Shown one piece after another: positions 52,562-63,302 of a stretch of DNA of 64,000 bases. Source of the DNA: Candidatus Fermentithermobacillaceae bacterium (GTDB lineage Bacteria; Bacillota; Sulfobacillia; Fermentithermobacillales; DUSS01). Where the stretch lies: positions 99,301 to 163,300 of the forward strand of contig JADBKE010000013.1 of assembly GCA_014896535.1 (NCBI GenBank), read 5' to 3'. A program made the position numbers and the translations under genes. The stretch's first letter is position 1. Each line of letters starts with the position of its first letter. Below the pieces are notes generated by a model that was not told the DNA's origin, ran no database searches, and was given only the letters and a program-made list of their open reading frames with translations.

Positions 52562-53405
52562 AAAGTCCAAAGAGACGGTAAACGAAGGGCGCGAAGAAAA
52601 TCGCAGGCAGCATGTTGGCAACCTTAACCCGCTTTATTTCGAGAAGCCCCAGCCCTATGGCGAAAATGAGGATTCCCCCAGCTGCGGTGAGTTCCGATAC
52701 CATGGCTGGAGTGAGAATTCCCTGGACAAGCCCGGCCGCCATGGTTATAGAGCCCTGGTAGACCAGGATAGTAAACACGGAAAAGAGCACCCCCACACCC
52801 AGGGAAGAAGCTAAAACGATGGCGGCGAATCCGTCCATTACGGCCTTTATCGCCAGGGTGCTGTAGTCGCCGGTGAGGCCGTCTTGAATCGCGCCCATTA
52901 TGGACATGGGTCCCACGCAAAACAAAAGGGATGCCCCGACGAAACCGGCTACGAAGCGCGAGCTCATTTGCGCCGGCGGCGCGTCAAGACCTGGTCCTGG
53001 GTTCGGGACGGGTTGTTCCTCGGGGGCCGTTTCTTCGGCCGGGACTGGTTCTTGGTTCGGGACGACTCGTAGGCTCAGGCTCGATCCCCTCTCGGGGGTC
53101 GACTTTTCCTCAGGAGACGGTTTGAAGTTAACCGCGCCGAACCTGCGCTGAAGAAATACGCCCAACTGCTCAAGTCTTCTATCGAGGTCGATCCATTCTC
53201 CCAACGCCGTGCCCGCAAGAAGGCTTGCCAGCAAGACCAGGGGGTTGGACGTTTTCAAGGCCATTCCAACGCCCAAAACGGCAGTGAAAAGGCCAAGGAC
53301 GTTCATGACAGCTGTCTGAAATTTCGCGGAGAGTCTTCTGCCGGCCAGAAGGCCGAGAGTCCCGCCGATGCCTACCGTGAGCATGTTTAAGAGCGTTCCG
53401 GTCAT
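52554..53405 (-). CDS. DUF554-family membrane protein with Pro/Glu-rich insert
   Basis: 283 residues. The family blocks GTLLNMLTVGIGGTLGLLAGR, FCVGPMSIMGAIQDGLTGDY, IKAVMDGFAAIVLASSLGVGV and GGILIFAIGLGLLEIKRVKVAN are all present, with about seven membrane segments. The function is unknown; a transport role is sometimes suggested for the family. A stretch of about 55 residues rich in Pro, Glu and Ser (about 95-150) interrupts the cytosolic loop and is longer than I would expect. Confidence 0.9.
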   Translation of the reverse strand: MTGTLLNMLTVGIGGTLGLLAGRRLSAKFQTAVMNVLGLFTAVLGVGMALKTSNPLVLLASLLAGTALGEWIDLDRRLEQLGVFLQRRFGAVNFKPSPEEKSTPERGSSLSLRVVPNQEPVPAEETAPEEQPVPNPGPGLDAPPAQMSSRFVAGFVGASLLFCVGPMSIMGAIQDGLTGDYSTLAIKAVMDGFAAIVLASSLGVGVLFSVFTILVYQGSITMAAGLVQGILTPAMVSELTAAGGILIFAIGLGLLEIKRVKVANMLPAIFFAPFVYRLFGLFK

Positions 53406-53584
53406 TTAACAAAACCCCTTCAGTCTGCCTTTGGACGCCTCACTGTAACGATGCGGTTTCCCTATGGCGCGCACCGAATTGCCTCCGTCGCTCATTCCGT
53501 GCGCGTCTTCTCCAAGCGCGTGCCGATCTTCGATGTGAGATCATAATACGCCCTGCATACAACGGGCTCAAGGCTTTTCGTTCC

Positions 53585-53613
53585 TTGATTCCGACCGCTG
53601 GCATGGATATAAT
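53585..53613 (+). promoter_or_regulatory. Sigma-A-like promoter of the proS-alaS-ireB cluster
   Basis: TTGATT (53585-53590), a 17-bp spacer and TATAAT (53608-53613). The predicted start near 53620 leaves a leader of about 100 nt, too short for a T-box, and none was seen. Confidence 0.75.
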
Positions 53614-53723
53614 GGCAGCATAGCCCAGGTATAACTCGGTTTACTCCTTAGAAATGACCTGTCAAGGACCGGGCTTCGCTGGCTGTGCGTTTCATCTACG
53701 AGCTTCTGCGAGAGGGTGAAGAT

Positions 53724-55586
53724 ATGAGGTTTTCGAGGATGTTCGGAAAGACTCTCAGGTCAAAACCGGCCGAGGCCGAGATGCCGTCCCACGAGCTTTT
53801 GCTCCGGGCCGGCATGATAGCGAGACTGGCTGCCGGGATTTACAATTACATGCCTCTAGCTTGGCGGGTTGTCCGCAAGATCGAAAACATCATGAGGGAA
53901 GAGATGGACGCCATCGGGGGCCAGGAGATAAACATGCCCGTGGTTCATCCAGCTGACCTTTGGAAGGAGTCGGGACGATACTTCGATATCGGCCCCGAGA
54001 TGGTGAGGTTTCGCGACCGGACCGGCAGAGACATGGTCCTCGCCATGACTCATGAAGAAACCGTTACGGACCTCGCCAGACGCTTCGCCGGTTCCTACAG
54101 GGATCTTCCCTTCATGGTTTACCAGATACAGACCAAGTTCAGAGATGAGCCGCGTCCCCGGGGAGGGCTGGTGAGGGTCAGGGAGTTCGTGATGAAAGAC
54201 GCATACAGCTTCCACAGGGATGCATCGGACCTCGATAGATACTACGAAGAGGTTTGTGCTGCTTACCGGAATATCTGCCGGCGCTGCGGCGTGCCGGTGG
54301 TTCAGGTTCTGTCGGACGTGGGCATGATGGGAGGAAGCCAGGCCCACGAGTTCATGTACGTGACCCCACTGGGCGAAGATACCCTCGTCCTGTGCCCGGA
54401 ATGTGGTTACGCAGCTAACAGGGAAGTGGCGACGGTGGCCAGGGATGGATTAGAGGGGTTGCAGCTTCGGGCTGAAAACGCGGACCACCCGGGCGGGCGT
54501 GAGGCGATCTCCGGCGCGACCGGCGTCAGGGAGGGGAAACTTGAAAAAGTCGCTACCCCAGGGAAAAACACCATCGACCTCGTTTGCGGTTACCTCGGGG
54601 TTTCGCCCAAACGGAGCATAAAGACTATGGTTTACGCCGTCCACGCGAGGACGGAGGGGCATGCGGGGGCGGCAAAGGAAAAGGCCGGCTCCAAGAAACG
54701 CGAACTCGTGCTGGTCGTCCTAAGGGGTGATCTCGAGGTCAACGAAAGGAAGCTGGCAAACCTCCTGCGAGTCGGAGAAGTTGAGCCCGCAACGCCGGAA
54801 GAAATGAAGGAAGCTGGTCTCGTTCCGGGATATATGTCCCCGGTGGGGCTCAAAGGTTTCAAAGTAGTGGCCGACCTGAGTCTCAGGGAAGACGAGGAGT
54901 ACGTCGCTGGTGCCAACGAAGAAGGATACCATTTGACCGGCGTACGCCCGGGTAGAGATTTTCCCGTCGATTACCGCGGGGACGTGATCGTCGCGAGAGA
55001 AGGTGACCCGTGCCCTCGCTGCGGAAAGCCTCTTAAATGGGAAAGGGGTATCGAGGTCGGCAATACGTTCAAACTCGGTGTCAAGTACTCGTCTTCGATG
55101 GGAGCTACCTTCCGGGACGAAGACGGAAGGGACAAGCCGATGGTCATGGGTTGCTACGGAATGGGCGTGGGAAGGCTTCTCGCTTGCATCGTCGAAGCAA
55201 ACAGGGATTCTTCGGGAATAATGTGGCCCATTACTGTGGCGCCTTATCAAATACACTTGGTGACTCTCGGGGCAAGTCCCCGGGTTCGTGAGACAGCGGA
55301 GGCCGTTTACGCGAGATGGATTCGCGAAGGAAAGGAAGTTTTGTACGACGACAGGGATGAATCGGCGGGGGTTAAGTTGAAAGACGCCGACCTCCTCGGC
55401 ATGCCCATCAGGGTCCTCATATCCGATCGAACCCTCGCGGACGAGCAAGTTGAGGTGAAGCTCCGCAGGGATGAGGCCCCGAAAAGGGTCGGTCTTGGCG
55501 AACTCGACAAAGTCGTAAGCGAGCTCGTCGCCAGCGAGTTTGAGAGGTTCTCCGTTGGGGCTTCTCGCCCGGCGGCGGAATATTGA
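53724..55586 (+). CDS. proS: Prolyl-tRNA synthetase, bacterial type with editing domain
   Basis: About 620 residues of class II synthetase. Motif 2 region FRDEPRPRGGLVRVREFVMKDAYSF, the editing (INS) insert from about 225 to 405 with ECGYAANREVA at its border, motif 3 GMGVGRLLACIVE and the anticodon-binding domain (GKEVLYDDRDESAGVKLKDADLLGMP) are all present. It charges tRNA-Pro and edits Ala-tRNA-Pro. ATG 53724 follows GAGAGGGTG; the frame upstream to 53685 lacks a site. alaS follows after 55 bp. Confidence 0.96.
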   Translation: MRFSRMFGKTLRSKPAEAEMPSHELLLRAGMIARLAAGIYNYMPLAWRVVRKIENIMREEMDAIGGQEINMPVVHPADLWKESGRYFDIGPEMVRFRDRTGRDMVLAMTHEETVTDLARRFAGSYRDLPFMVYQIQTKFRDEPRPRGGLVRVREFVMKDAYSFHRDASDLDRYYEEVCAAYRNICRRCGVPVVQVLSDVGMMGGSQAHEFMYVTPLGEDTLVLCPECGYAANREVATVARDGLEGLQLRAENADHPGGREAISGATGVREGKLEKVATPGKNTIDLVCGYLGVSPKRSIKTMVYAVHARTEGHAGAAKEKAGSKKRELVLVVLRGDLEVNERKLANLLRVGEVEPATPEEMKEAGLVPGYMSPVGLKGFKVVADLSLREDEEYVAGANEEGYHLTGVRPGRDFPVDYRGDVIVAREGDPCPRCGKPLKWERGIEVGNTFKLGVKYSSSMGATFRDEDGRDKPMVMGCYGMGVGRLLACIVEANRDSSGIMWPITVAPYQIHLVTLGASPRVRETAEAVYARWIREGKEVLYDDRDESAGVKLKDADLLGMPIRVLISDRTLADEQVEVKLRRDEAPKRVGLGELDKVVSELVASEFERFSVGASRPAAEY

Positions 55587-55641
55587 AAAAACCGGAAGAT
55601 TCACACCCTGTATCTGAAAGAGGAAAGAGGGTAGTTCACCG

Positions 55642-58362
55642 ATGAAGTCGTTCGATACTAGAGGATCCGTTCCCACCAGCTCTTCGGAAATACGTGCGTC
55701 GTTCCTGCGGTTTTTCGAGGAGCGGGGCCACACCGTCGTCCCCAGTTCTTCGCTGGTTCCGGCGGGGGACCCGACTCTTCTCTTCACCAACGCAGGTATG
55801 GTCCAGTTTAAAGACGTATTCCTGGGACTCGAAAAGCGCTCGTATACGAGAGCTGTCACAGCGCAGAAGTGCGTTCGCGCGGGGGGCAAGCATAACGACC
55901 TCGATAACGTGGGATTTACCAGGAGGCACCATACCTTCTTCGAAATGCTGGGGAATTTCTCCTTCGGTGACTACTTCAAGGAAGAAGCGATGAGGTACGC
56001 GTGGGAATTCCTCACGGGGGTCTTGAAGCTTCCCCCGGAGCGGCTGTGGGTCACGATATTTCGCGAGGATGACGAGGCAGAGAGACTGTGGCGCAAGGTT
56101 GCAGGGCTTCCTTCGTCCCGCATCGTCAAAATGGGAGAGAAGGACAACTTCTGGGCGATGGGGGATACCGGTCCCTGCGGTCCGTGTTCCGAACTCATTT
56201 TGGACAGGGGCGAGGAGCTCGCGTGTGGTCCTTCGTGCGGAATCGGTTCGTGTGACTGCGACAGGTGGCTCGAGCTATGGAATCTCGTTTTCATGCAGTA
56301 TTCCAGGGACGCCCAGGGCAACCTGACTCCCCTTCCAAAGCCCAGCATCGACACGGGTATGGGGCTGGAAAGGATCGCCTCGGTGATGCAGGGCGTCGAC
56401 TCCAATTTCGACACCGATCTGTTCGTTCCCATCATCCGTAAAGTCGAAGAGATTTCGGGGAAGAAAGCTGGGGAAGACGCGCCGGTTTTTCCATACCGGG
56501 TCATAGCTGACCACATCAGAGCTTGCAGTTTCCTGGCTTCTGACGGGGTTGTTCCGTCCAACGAGGGAAGAGGCTACGTGATGAGGAGAATTCTGCGGAG
56601 GGCGGTGAGGTTCGGTCGCGCGCTGGGGATAAGCCGGCCCTTCACCGCGGAACTGGTCTCAGTGGTGGGCGGGATGATGCAAGACGCCTACCCGGAAATC
56701 CTCGCCCGTGGCAATGAAATCGGCGAGATCCTGGAAACCGAAGAGATTCGCTTCATGGAAACCCTCGAAGCTGGAAGCGCTCGGGCCAGGGAATTCATCG
56801 AGGAAGCTAAAGCCAGGGGCGAGAAGGTCCTGAGCGGTGAAAAAGCTTTCGTCCTGTACGACACGTTCGGATTTCCCATCGACCTCACCCGGGATATGGC
56901 CAGGGAAGCTGGGATGACCGTGGACGAAAAGGGTTTTGAAGATGCCCTCGAGAGGCAAAGGGAGAGGGCGAGAGCTTCGAGGAAAGCTGAAATCGAGGAA
57001 ATGGAGCGACTTGCGGAGCTCTTGAAGGACGTCCCCCCGACGCGGTTTTGCGGTTATTCCCAGCTCGAAGCGGACGTCAAGATTCTGGCCGTGCTCAAGG
57101 ATGGCGAAAGGGTTCGAAAGCTTGAGGCGGATCAAGAAGGTGTGCTCGTTTTCGATGTATCTCCCTTTTACGCAACTGCCGGCGGCCAGGTAGCTGACCA
57201 GGGGGTGCTGAGCCTTCCGGCCTCACCGGGAGAGGAGCCGAGGCTTGCCGGAGTGGTGACCGACGTGAGGAAATCCCCTCTCGGCGTATACCTTCACACC
57301 GTAAAAGCTTCCGGTGAGACGTTGGTGGAAGGTCAGACGTTGAAAGCTCGCGTTGACGAAGAGAGGCGCAAGGGACTTGAGACCCATCACACCGCTACGC
57401 ACCTTTTGCACGCCGCTTTGAGGAAGGTCCTCGGGCCGGGCGCCCTTCAAAGCGGCTCCTTGGTCCTGCCGTCCAAGCTCAGGTTCGACTTCGCTCACGG
57501 CCGTGCCCTTACCCCGGAGGAACGCCGGGAAATCGAAAAGACCGTCAACAGCTGGGTGAGATCCGACCTACCTGTGGGAACTGCGGAAATGAAACTCGAG
57601 GAGGCCAGGGCAAAAGGGGCGATCGCGCTGTTCGGTGAGAAGTACGGCGAAGTGGTGAGAGTGGTGGAAGTACCTGGGGTTTCTTGTGAGCTGTGCGGGG
57701 GAACCCACCTAAAGCGGACCGGCGAGATCGGGTTTTTCAAAATCCTGTCGGAGGGCGCGGTGGGAGCTGGTCTTAGGCGAATCGAGGCGGTCGCGGGGAA
57801 AGCGTATGAGGATTACGCCCTGGAAATCGAAGACATCCTCAAAGGATTGGCTGAACGGCTCGGGGTTCCCAGGACCGAAATCCTTTCGAAAATCGATTCA
57901 CTGATGGCCGAGATGGCACGTCTGCGCGAGGAAGCTAAGAAACCCAGGACCCGTGGTTCGGAGATCGTCGCCGAAATCCTTCGGAATTTAGAGGAAGTGC
58001 CCGGCGCCGGGAACAGGAAGATAGCAGCGTATCGTCTTGATAATATGGCACCTGACGAAATGAGGGCCATCGGGGATGACCTCAGGGAGAGAGGCGTTTC
58101 CGTGGTCATCCTCGGGAGCAGGAGTTCGGACAAGGCGCATCTGGTAGTCATGGTGAGAAAGGATGATTCCCTGGCAGGATTGGATGCGAGGAGCATCGTA
58201 AGAGCAGGAGCAGCGGTGCTCGGCGGAAGTGGGGGAGGGCGTGCCGACCTAGCGCAGGCCGGAGGAAAATCCGTGGACCGCTTGGATGAAGCTATCGCCC
58301 AGTGTGTGAAAAAGGCCAGGGAGCTGGCCCAAACTGCCTCAGGGAACGGCAAAGACGGGTGA
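55642..58362 (+). CDS. alaS: Alanyl-tRNA synthetase
   Basis: 906 residues and complete. The catalytic core has [44 protein letters not shown] and [12 protein letters not shown]. The editing domain has [13 protein letters not shown] and CELCGGTH. A helical linker leads to the C-Ala domain ending [15 protein letters not shown] four-Cys insertion ([15 protein letters not shown]) sits after the ATP-binding region. It charges tRNA-Ala and removes misacylated Ser or Gly. ATG 55642 follows GAAAGAGGG. Confidence 0.97.
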   Translation: MKSFDTRGSVPTSSSEIRASFLRFFEERGHTVVPSSSLVPAGDPTLLFTNAGMVQFKDVFLGLEKRSYTRAVTAQKCVRAGGKHNDLDNVGFTRRHHTFFEMLGNFSFGDYFKEEAMRYAWEFLTGVLKLPPERLWVTIFREDDEAERLWRKVAGLPSSRIVKMGEKDNFWAMGDTGPCGPCSELILDRGEELACGPSCGIGSCDCDRWLELWNLVFMQYSRDAQGNLTPLPKPSIDTGMGLERIASVMQGVDSNFDTDLFVPIIRKVEEISGKKAGEDAPVFPYRVIADHIRACSFLASDGVVPSNEGRGYVMRRILRRAVRFGRALGISRPFTAELVSVVGGMMQDAYPEILARGNEIGEILETEEIRFMETLEAGSARAREFIEEAKARGEKVLSGEKAFVLYDTFGFPIDLTRDMAREAGMTVDEKGFEDALERQRERARASRKAEIEEMERLAELLKDVPPTRFCGYSQLEADVKILAVLKDGERVRKLEADQEGVLVFDVSPFYATAGGQVADQGVLSLPASPGEEPRLAGVVTDVRKSPLGVYLHTVKASGETLVEGQTLKARVDEERRKGLETHHTATHLLHAALRKVLGPGALQSGSLVLPSKLRFDFAHGRALTPEERREIEKTVNSWVRSDLPVGTAEMKLEEARAKGAIALFGEKYGEVVRVVEVPGVSCELCGGTHLKRTGEIGFFKILSEGAVGAGLRRIEAVAGKAYEDYALEIEDILKGLAERLGVPRTEILSKIDSLMAEMARLREEAKKPRTRGSEIVAEILRNLEEVPGAGNRKIAAYRLDNMAPDEMRAIGDDLRERGVSVVILGSRSSDKAHLVVMVRKDDSLAGLDARSIVRAGAAVLGGSGGGRADLAQAGGKSVDRLDEAIAQCVKKARELAQTASGNGKDG

Positions 58363-58429
58363 GGGTCATGGAAGGTATGTCTCCCTGCGCCGGCGAATCA
58401 GTAAAGGATCTTCGGGGGGAATGAAGAAG

Positions 58430-58693
58430 ATGGGTGAGTACGAGGAGACCAGGTTTTTTAAGGTCAAGACGGAGAAGCAAAACACGGCGAGGGAGATCAT
58501 CCTGGAAGTTTACCGGGCGCTGAAGGAAAAAGGGCATAATCCCGTGAGTCAGATCGCTGGCTACCTCATCTCGGGAGACCCCACTTACATTACGAGCCAT
58601 CGTAACGCTCGGAGCTTGGTACGACAAATCGAACGCGATGAGATCCTCGAAGAACTGGTCAGAGCTTATGTGGAACAGTACGGGGACAAGTGA
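58430..58693 (+). CDS. ireB: IreB-family regulatory phosphoprotein (UPF0297)
   Basis: About 87 residues: [71 protein letters not shown]. This is the UPF0297/IreB family. In Enterococcus, IreB is phosphorylated by the Ser/Thr kinase IreK and influences cephalosporin tolerance. The alaS-ireB order is conserved in Bacillota, but the ruvX-like gene that often follows is absent here. ATG 58430 is chosen because the site GGGGGA is about 10 bases upstream; ATG 58421 is nearly on top of it. Confidence 0.93.
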   Translation: MGEYEETRFFKVKTEKQNTAREIILEVYRALKEKGHNPVSQIAGYLISGDPTYITSHRNARSLVRQIERDEILEELVRAYVEQYGDK

Positions 58694-58705
58694 GAACAAA
58701 GTTAT

Positions 58706-58734
58706 GGGCCGGTTCGTAACTTTGAGACCGGCCC
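58706..58734 (+). terminator. Intrinsic terminator-like hairpin after ireB
   Basis: GGGCCGGT (58706-58713) and ACCGGCCC (58727-58734) form a perfect 8-bp stem with a 13-base loop. The following bases are not a clean T-run, so termination efficiency is uncertain. Confidence 0.6.
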
Positions 58735-58795
58735 CCTGAGTTAAACGTTAAGGACCTTTGATTTTTACAGCTTCTGCGCTTTCTCTACGCTTTCT

Positions 58796-59050
58796 CTATC
58801 CTTTTACTTCCACAAGGTTGACTACCTTGTTTACTCCGTCCGCCCTTATTGCCACATCGGTGATGGCATCCTTGAGTTCGGGCGAGTCCACCTGCCCTTG
58901 AATGTACACGCACCTCTTATAGGTGCCGACCTTGAGTGACCGACATATATCGCGGGTCTTCTCGTTCTCCCGAAGTGCCACCCTGACCTTCATAGTGACG
59001 CTCTGATCGATGAGGTCCTTATCCAGATTCTCGGGAATGGTAACGCTCAT
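58796..59050 (-). CDS. BON-domain protein
   Basis: 84 residues: SVTMKVRVALRENEKTRD, then VGTYKRCVYIQGQVDSPELKDAI and ADGVNKVVNLVEV. This is a single BON domain (alpha-beta-beta-alpha-beta), here without signal peptide or second domain. BON domains are thought to bind phospholipids or small ligands. The ATG is preceded by AGAAAGGAG. It converges on ireB; the 59051-59334 stretch upstream shows no other gene. Confidence 0.85.
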   Translation of the reverse strand: MSVTIPENLDKDLIDQSVTMKVRVALRENEKTRDICRSLKVGTYKRCVYIQGQVDSPELKDAITDVAIRADGVNKVVNLVEVKG

Positions 59051-59334
59051 TGGGTATCTCCTTTCTGTTTATGAGACGATGTCCGGTCTGTGGGGCTCGC
59101 TCCTATGTAAGAGCGGGCACTCAGAATCAATCTATCAGATATCTTTCTAGATACACAAGTCTCGGTAGGCGAAATATATGCAGCTGTGTATGAAAAGACC
59201 GCGAAAGTGACCACACTCCCGGTTGGCTATCGTTCGCACTCGCCAGCTCTCGCGACTACTCGAACGCTCTCCGAGTCGCAGCAAGTATCCAAATATCAAG
59301 ACGAAGGATTTCGCAACAGGGGGAGGAAATGAGT

Positions 59335-60909
59335 ATGAACGGAGGGGGAGACATATTGCTGTACCTGGTCGCTTTTCTTTCCGGAGCTTCTCTCATGAGT
59401 CTCGAGATGGTCGGCTCGCGCATTTTGGCACCGTACTTCGGAAGTTCGATCCTGGTTTGGGGCAGCCTCATCGGTACGGTCCTCGCCGCTTTGACGGCCG
59501 GTTATTATCTCGGAGGATACCTTTCGGATAGATGGCCCAGTCTCGAAGCATTGGGATGGGTGTTGCTAGGGGCGTCGTTTTTCACGTCGGTGATACCGCC
59601 GTTGTCCCGGGGGCTATTGCCGGCACTCGCAAACTACGGGGCGTCCGCAAGGTGGCCTTCTCTCGCGGCCTGCGGCACGCTGTTTTTCGCCCCCGCTTTT
59701 CTAATGGGTATGGTCTCCCCGTGGGCGGTGAGACTTTGTGTGTCGTCGGTGGAACGGGCTGGCAGAGCGGCCGGGCTCATGTACGCCGTTTCGAATGCGG
59801 GAAGCATAGCTGGCACGTTCTTCACTTCGTTTTTCTGGATTTCCTGGCAGGGTACAAACTGCATAATAGTTGGTCTCTCGCTGATCCTCCTCACTTTGGC
59901 CTGCATCACCATTGTCCCTCCGCTGGTTCGGGCCCCGTCCAGGCGCAGCTTCCTCGCCATCGCTGTGCTGACGGCGGTACTCCAGGTGTCCCTGTTAGGG
60001 AACCTCGTCCCGAGCTCGGGAGGTGACGTGGTTTACGAGGCGAGGTCTTTATACCATCACATCTACGTGGTCGACACCCGTGACTCGAGACTGCTCAAAT
60101 TCGACAAGTCCATACAGGGCGGGATGAAAAAAGACGATCCCTTCGAATCGGCATTTCCTTATGCCGACTACTTTCATTTAGCGCTGATCTTTAACTCCCA
60201 TCCCCGGAATATGCTTGCCGTCGGCTTAGGTGCGGGGCTTGCGCCTAAGAGGTTTTGGCGGGATTATCCTGGTCTCAGGGTACAGGTGGCTGAGCTCGAC
60301 CCCGAAGTGGTCAAGGTGTGCTACCGGTACTTCGACCTTCCAAAAGACGAGCGTCTTCAGGTCGAGGTGAAGGATGGGAGGATGTTCCTCCGGGATACCC
60401 CCTCCAAATACGACGTCATCCTGCTGGACGCCTATTTCGCCGACGCGGTCCCTTTCCATCTCACGACTCGGGAGTTTTATGAGATCGTCAGGGACAAACT
60501 CAATCCCGGTGGCGTGGTAGCGTACAACATGATCGGTGCTCTCGAGGGTCCTCGTTCCAAGTTGTTCCGGTCCATGCTGAAGACGTTTAAGACGGTTTTC
60601 CCCGAACTCTACGTCTTCCCCGTGAACTGGCGGGAGGGAGAGGAGGACACTCTCAGGAACATCATCGTAATAGGCGTTGCGCCGGGCGGTTCTCCCGCTA
60701 GCTCGGAGGGGTCCGCCCGAATTGGTGGGGCGAAGCTCAGAAAAGAGGACATCCTGGCACAAGCTCGCGCTCTGACCGGGAACGTCGTGAAATTCCGCAA
60801 TTTCGTGGAGATGGCCTCAAGCTTGTATGAGAAGGATATCTTCCTCGACGACGTGCCCATCCTCACCGACGACTACGCTCCTGTGGATTCTCTCTTGCAC
60901 CTGTACTGA
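59335..60909 (+). CDS. Membrane protein fused to a spermidine synthase-like methyltransferase fold
   Basis: About 524 residues. The N half has six membrane segments (SGASLMSLEMVGSRILAPYFGSSILVWG, YLGGYLSD, YAVSNAGSIAGTFFTSF) of the type fused to polyamine synthases. The C half is a Rossmann domain with VGLGAGLAPKRF, VQVAELDPEVVKV and DVILLDAYFADAVPFHLTT. The aminopropyl-transfer site seems only partly conserved, so polyamine synthesis is not assured. ATG 59335 lies 8 bases after GGAGG; ATG 59329 is too close. Confidence 0.88.
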   Translation: MNGGGDILLYLVAFLSGASLMSLEMVGSRILAPYFGSSILVWGSLIGTVLAALTAGYYLGGYLSDRWPSLEALGWVLLGASFFTSVIPPLSRGLLPALANYGASARWPSLAACGTLFFAPAFLMGMVSPWAVRLCVSSVERAGRAAGLMYAVSNAGSIAGTFFTSFFWISWQGTNCIIVGLSLILLTLACITIVPPLVRAPSRRSFLAIAVLTAVLQVSLLGNLVPSSGGDVVYEARSLYHHIYVVDTRDSRLLKFDKSIQGGMKKDDPFESAFPYADYFHLALIFNSHPRNMLAVGLGAGLAPKRFWRDYPGLRVQVAELDPEVVKVCYRYFDLPKDERLQVEVKDGRMFLRDTPSKYDVILLDAYFADAVPFHLTTREFYEIVRDKLNPGGVVAYNMIGALEGPRSKLFRSMLKTFKTVFPELYVFPVNWREGEEDTLRNIIVIGVAPGGSPASSEGSARIGGAKLRKEDILAQARALTGNVVKFRNFVEMASSLYEKDIFLDDVPILTDDYAPVDSLLHLY

Positions 60910-61060
60910 ACCGGTGTTGGACAGAACATATATTGCGGCGTCGTGGTCGGGACGTTTCCGCAGGGAAGGAGCGGGTGCCTTTTGTGGGATGGCATTGGGC
61001 CGCCGATTGAGGCTTATCGTTCAGGTTCGGCGGCCCGAAGATCCCGTTCCGCCCATGCGG

Positions 61061-63166
61061 TCAGGTCGAACGGCGTATCCGGAAATACCCCAGTTTCTCC
61101 ATGAGTTTTAGGTATTCCACGACGAGCTCGGTCTCGCGCAAGCCTGTTTCCGCCTCGATGAGCGCGGATACCTGAAGAGCATTCCTCTTGCCGTCGCTCC
61201 AGTAGCCGATGTACGGAAGGAGCCTTCTTCGCTTCTCCCATTTCCTGTTGAAGGATTCCCAAGCTTCAAGATGCTCCCGGGGAATACCCGATGAACCCCG
61301 GATGGACACGGGCCCCCGGAATACGCGCTCGGGAATGATGGATCGAGCTTCGGACACAAGCTCGGGAAGTTCTCCGGAAACGGGGGTGTCCAGGAGGTCT
61401 TCCAGGTTGGGCAAAGCCTTTTCCCCGGCTCCGGTTTGGTCGACCAGGTTTTGCGGGCTTTCCTCTTCGAGAAGCGCGAGGGTGGATAGGCCTCTTTTCC
61501 ATACGGATTCGGTGGTACGACGGATTTCTTCTTCCGCTTCGCGAATATGGCGTTCGAGAACATGCGATGTGCCGAGCTCCCGAAGGCTTTCGACATCGAG
61601 GATCTTGCGCTCCTGGATGAAAGCGAGTCTCAAGGCGAGGAGGCGGGAAGCTCTTTCCGGAGATACCCTCTTATCTTCCCCCACCGAAGAGGTATTGGCG
61701 GTGACGGCGCGGACGATCTCCTCGACGAGTTCGTTGGCCTCGTGGTGGTAGTGGGCGGCCATTTCCCGGGCTATAAACGAGCACTGGACCGGTCCCGCGG
61801 AGGCCAGGAAGTAAAGGTAAGCAGCGGCTGCTACCCCGACCACGTGGAGCATGTGCGGGTCGACTTTATCGGGCGTATCCTCACTTGTGTGGTAAAACTT
61901 GTCCGGCCACTGGATGAGCATGGGGCATCCCACGCCTACCGAAGGGTCCGACCAGATGTAATGATCGCTTCCGCCCGAAAAAGGCGACACGGCCCACCGG
62001 AAAAGGGGATACGAAGCGGTGCCGGCGAGGTTTTGAGCTTCGAAAGTCAACCGCTTCAGGACGGACCAGGCGACGTCTCCGGCGAAGGTGGCTGTGGCCC
62101 TGGGGGGTCTTTCGACGGTCAAAACCGAGCCGCACAGTTCTTGGTTTTCTCCCACCATGTCGAGGTTGATGGCAGCTTTTGCCCGGGGGATTTTGTCCTC
62201 GTTTGCGGCAAGGTAGGCGTAAGTCCCCGTCATCTCAGGGACCCACAAAAAGCGTATTCCCCGGAGGGGTCTCGGAAGCTTTCCCGTCGAGATGAGGCGC
62301 TGTAAAACGGCAGCTACTTCGATAAGAGCTCCCGCGCCCGAGGCGTTGTCATTGGCGCCGGGAGAAGGATGGCAAAGATGGGCCATGGCAACGATCTCGT
62401 CCTCGGTGTTTCCCGGGATGAAAGCCTCCACGACTTCGATGGTGCCCTCGTAAAACCTGGTTCGGACTCTGGCGAAAACTTCCACGGGAGCTTTTGCGGA
62501 CTTCAAGAGCTTCCTCAAATCCTCTCCCTTCTTGGGGCATATCACGAAGCCAAATCCGAAGCTTGAGGGGTCCGTCACCTCTTCGGGCCAGAATGAGACG
62601 TATTGAACGGCATCGGGGATGTCCATTCTGTGCCTCACCGGAGGAAACTCGTTCATGTTGTCCAGGACGATGCCCAGCGCGCCCCGTTCCTCCACGGCCA
62701 GTTGCCGGATTTTGTTGGCGTCGCCCGAGGAAAACACCACTTTGCCCTTGACGTCGATGCCCTCGTAGGAGGACGGGTCGTCTCCTTTCTCCACGTAAAC
62801 CAGCTGGCATCTCACACCCTCAGGGGACGTAGCGCCGGACCTCTGAATGAGAGAAACCGGGTTTTCCCTGAACGAACACAGTATCTCCGGCTTCCCTTCG
62901 TGGGGATAGAGCACGAGGAGAGCTTCTTCCACGTCCCACTCCATGAAACTCCGCTCGGACCAGAAACTCTGGCCCTTTTTCGCGGGGTACTGCAAGACCC
63001 GGGCTTCGAGGCCAGCGCCGGCCAGGAAGCTTCTCACGTAATCGGCAGCTTTCCTGAACCCGGGGCTAGCTTGAATCCTGTGGAAGCTCGATATCTGCTC
63101 CACATGCCGCTTGGCGACGGTACCGGAAAGCTCTACCTTAATTTCGTCGATGATTTTCTCGAGCAT
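61061..63166 (-). CDS. M28-type aminopeptidase-like protein with PA insert
   Basis: 701 residues. The metal-binding set of M28 zinc peptidases is visible: MAHLCHPSPGANDNASG (His, Asp), PEMTG (Glu), NLDMVG (Asp) and FYHTSEDTPDKVD (His). A PA-like segment (about 95-200, with GIDVKGKVVFSSGD) is inserted before the catalytic half, as in DUF4910-type aminopeptidases. The last 230 residues are helical with a possible C-terminal winged helix. No signal peptide, so probably cytosolic. The substrate is unknown. Confidence 0.85.
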   Translation of the reverse strand: MLEKIIDEIKVELSGTVAKRHVEQISSFHRIQASPGFRKAADYVRSFLAGAGLEARVLQYPAKKGQSFWSERSFMEWDVEEALLVLYPHEGKPEILCSFRENPVSLIQRSGATSPEGVRCQLVYVEKGDDPSSYEGIDVKGKVVFSSGDANKIRQLAVEERGALGIVLDNMNEFPPVRHRMDIPDAVQYVSFWPEEVTDPSSFGFGFVICPKKGEDLRKLLKSAKAPVEVFARVRTRFYEGTIEVVEAFIPGNTEDEIVAMAHLCHPSPGANDNASGAGALIEVAAVLQRLISTGKLPRPLRGIRFLWVPEMTGTYAYLAANEDKIPRAKAAINLDMVGENQELCGSVLTVERPPRATATFAGDVAWSVLKRLTFEAQNLAGTASYPLFRWAVSPFSGGSDHYIWSDPSVGVGCPMLIQWPDKFYHTSEDTPDKVDPHMLHVVGVAAAAYLYFLASAGPVQCSFIAREMAAHYHHEANELVEEIVRAVTANTSSVGEDKRVSPERASRLLALRLAFIQERKILDVESLRELGTSHVLERHIREAEEEIRRTTESVWKRGLSTLALLEEESPQNLVDQTGAGEKALPNLEDLLDTPVSGELPELVSEARSIIPERVFRGPVSIRGSSGIPREHLEAWESFNRKWEKRRRLLPYIGYWSDGKRNALQVSALIEAETGLRETELVVEYLKLMEKLGYFRIRRST

Positions 63167-63302
63167 GCGTGATCATCCTTTTCTTCGGTTTGGCCAACGA
63201 TCTTCTTAAGATGAGGGCGAAAGTCCTTCCGGCAATACCAGGAGGCGTCTCCTGACGCGGAGTAAAATCCGTAATCAAAAGCTCGGAAAGGGGAATCGGG
63301 CT

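Noticed and set aside
53614..53723. T-box leader before proS
   Set aside because: The predicted leader is only about 100 nt and no T-box sequence or terminator hairpin could be seen.
54720..55889. 389-codon minus-strand frame
   Set aside because: Antisense of proS and the start of alaS.
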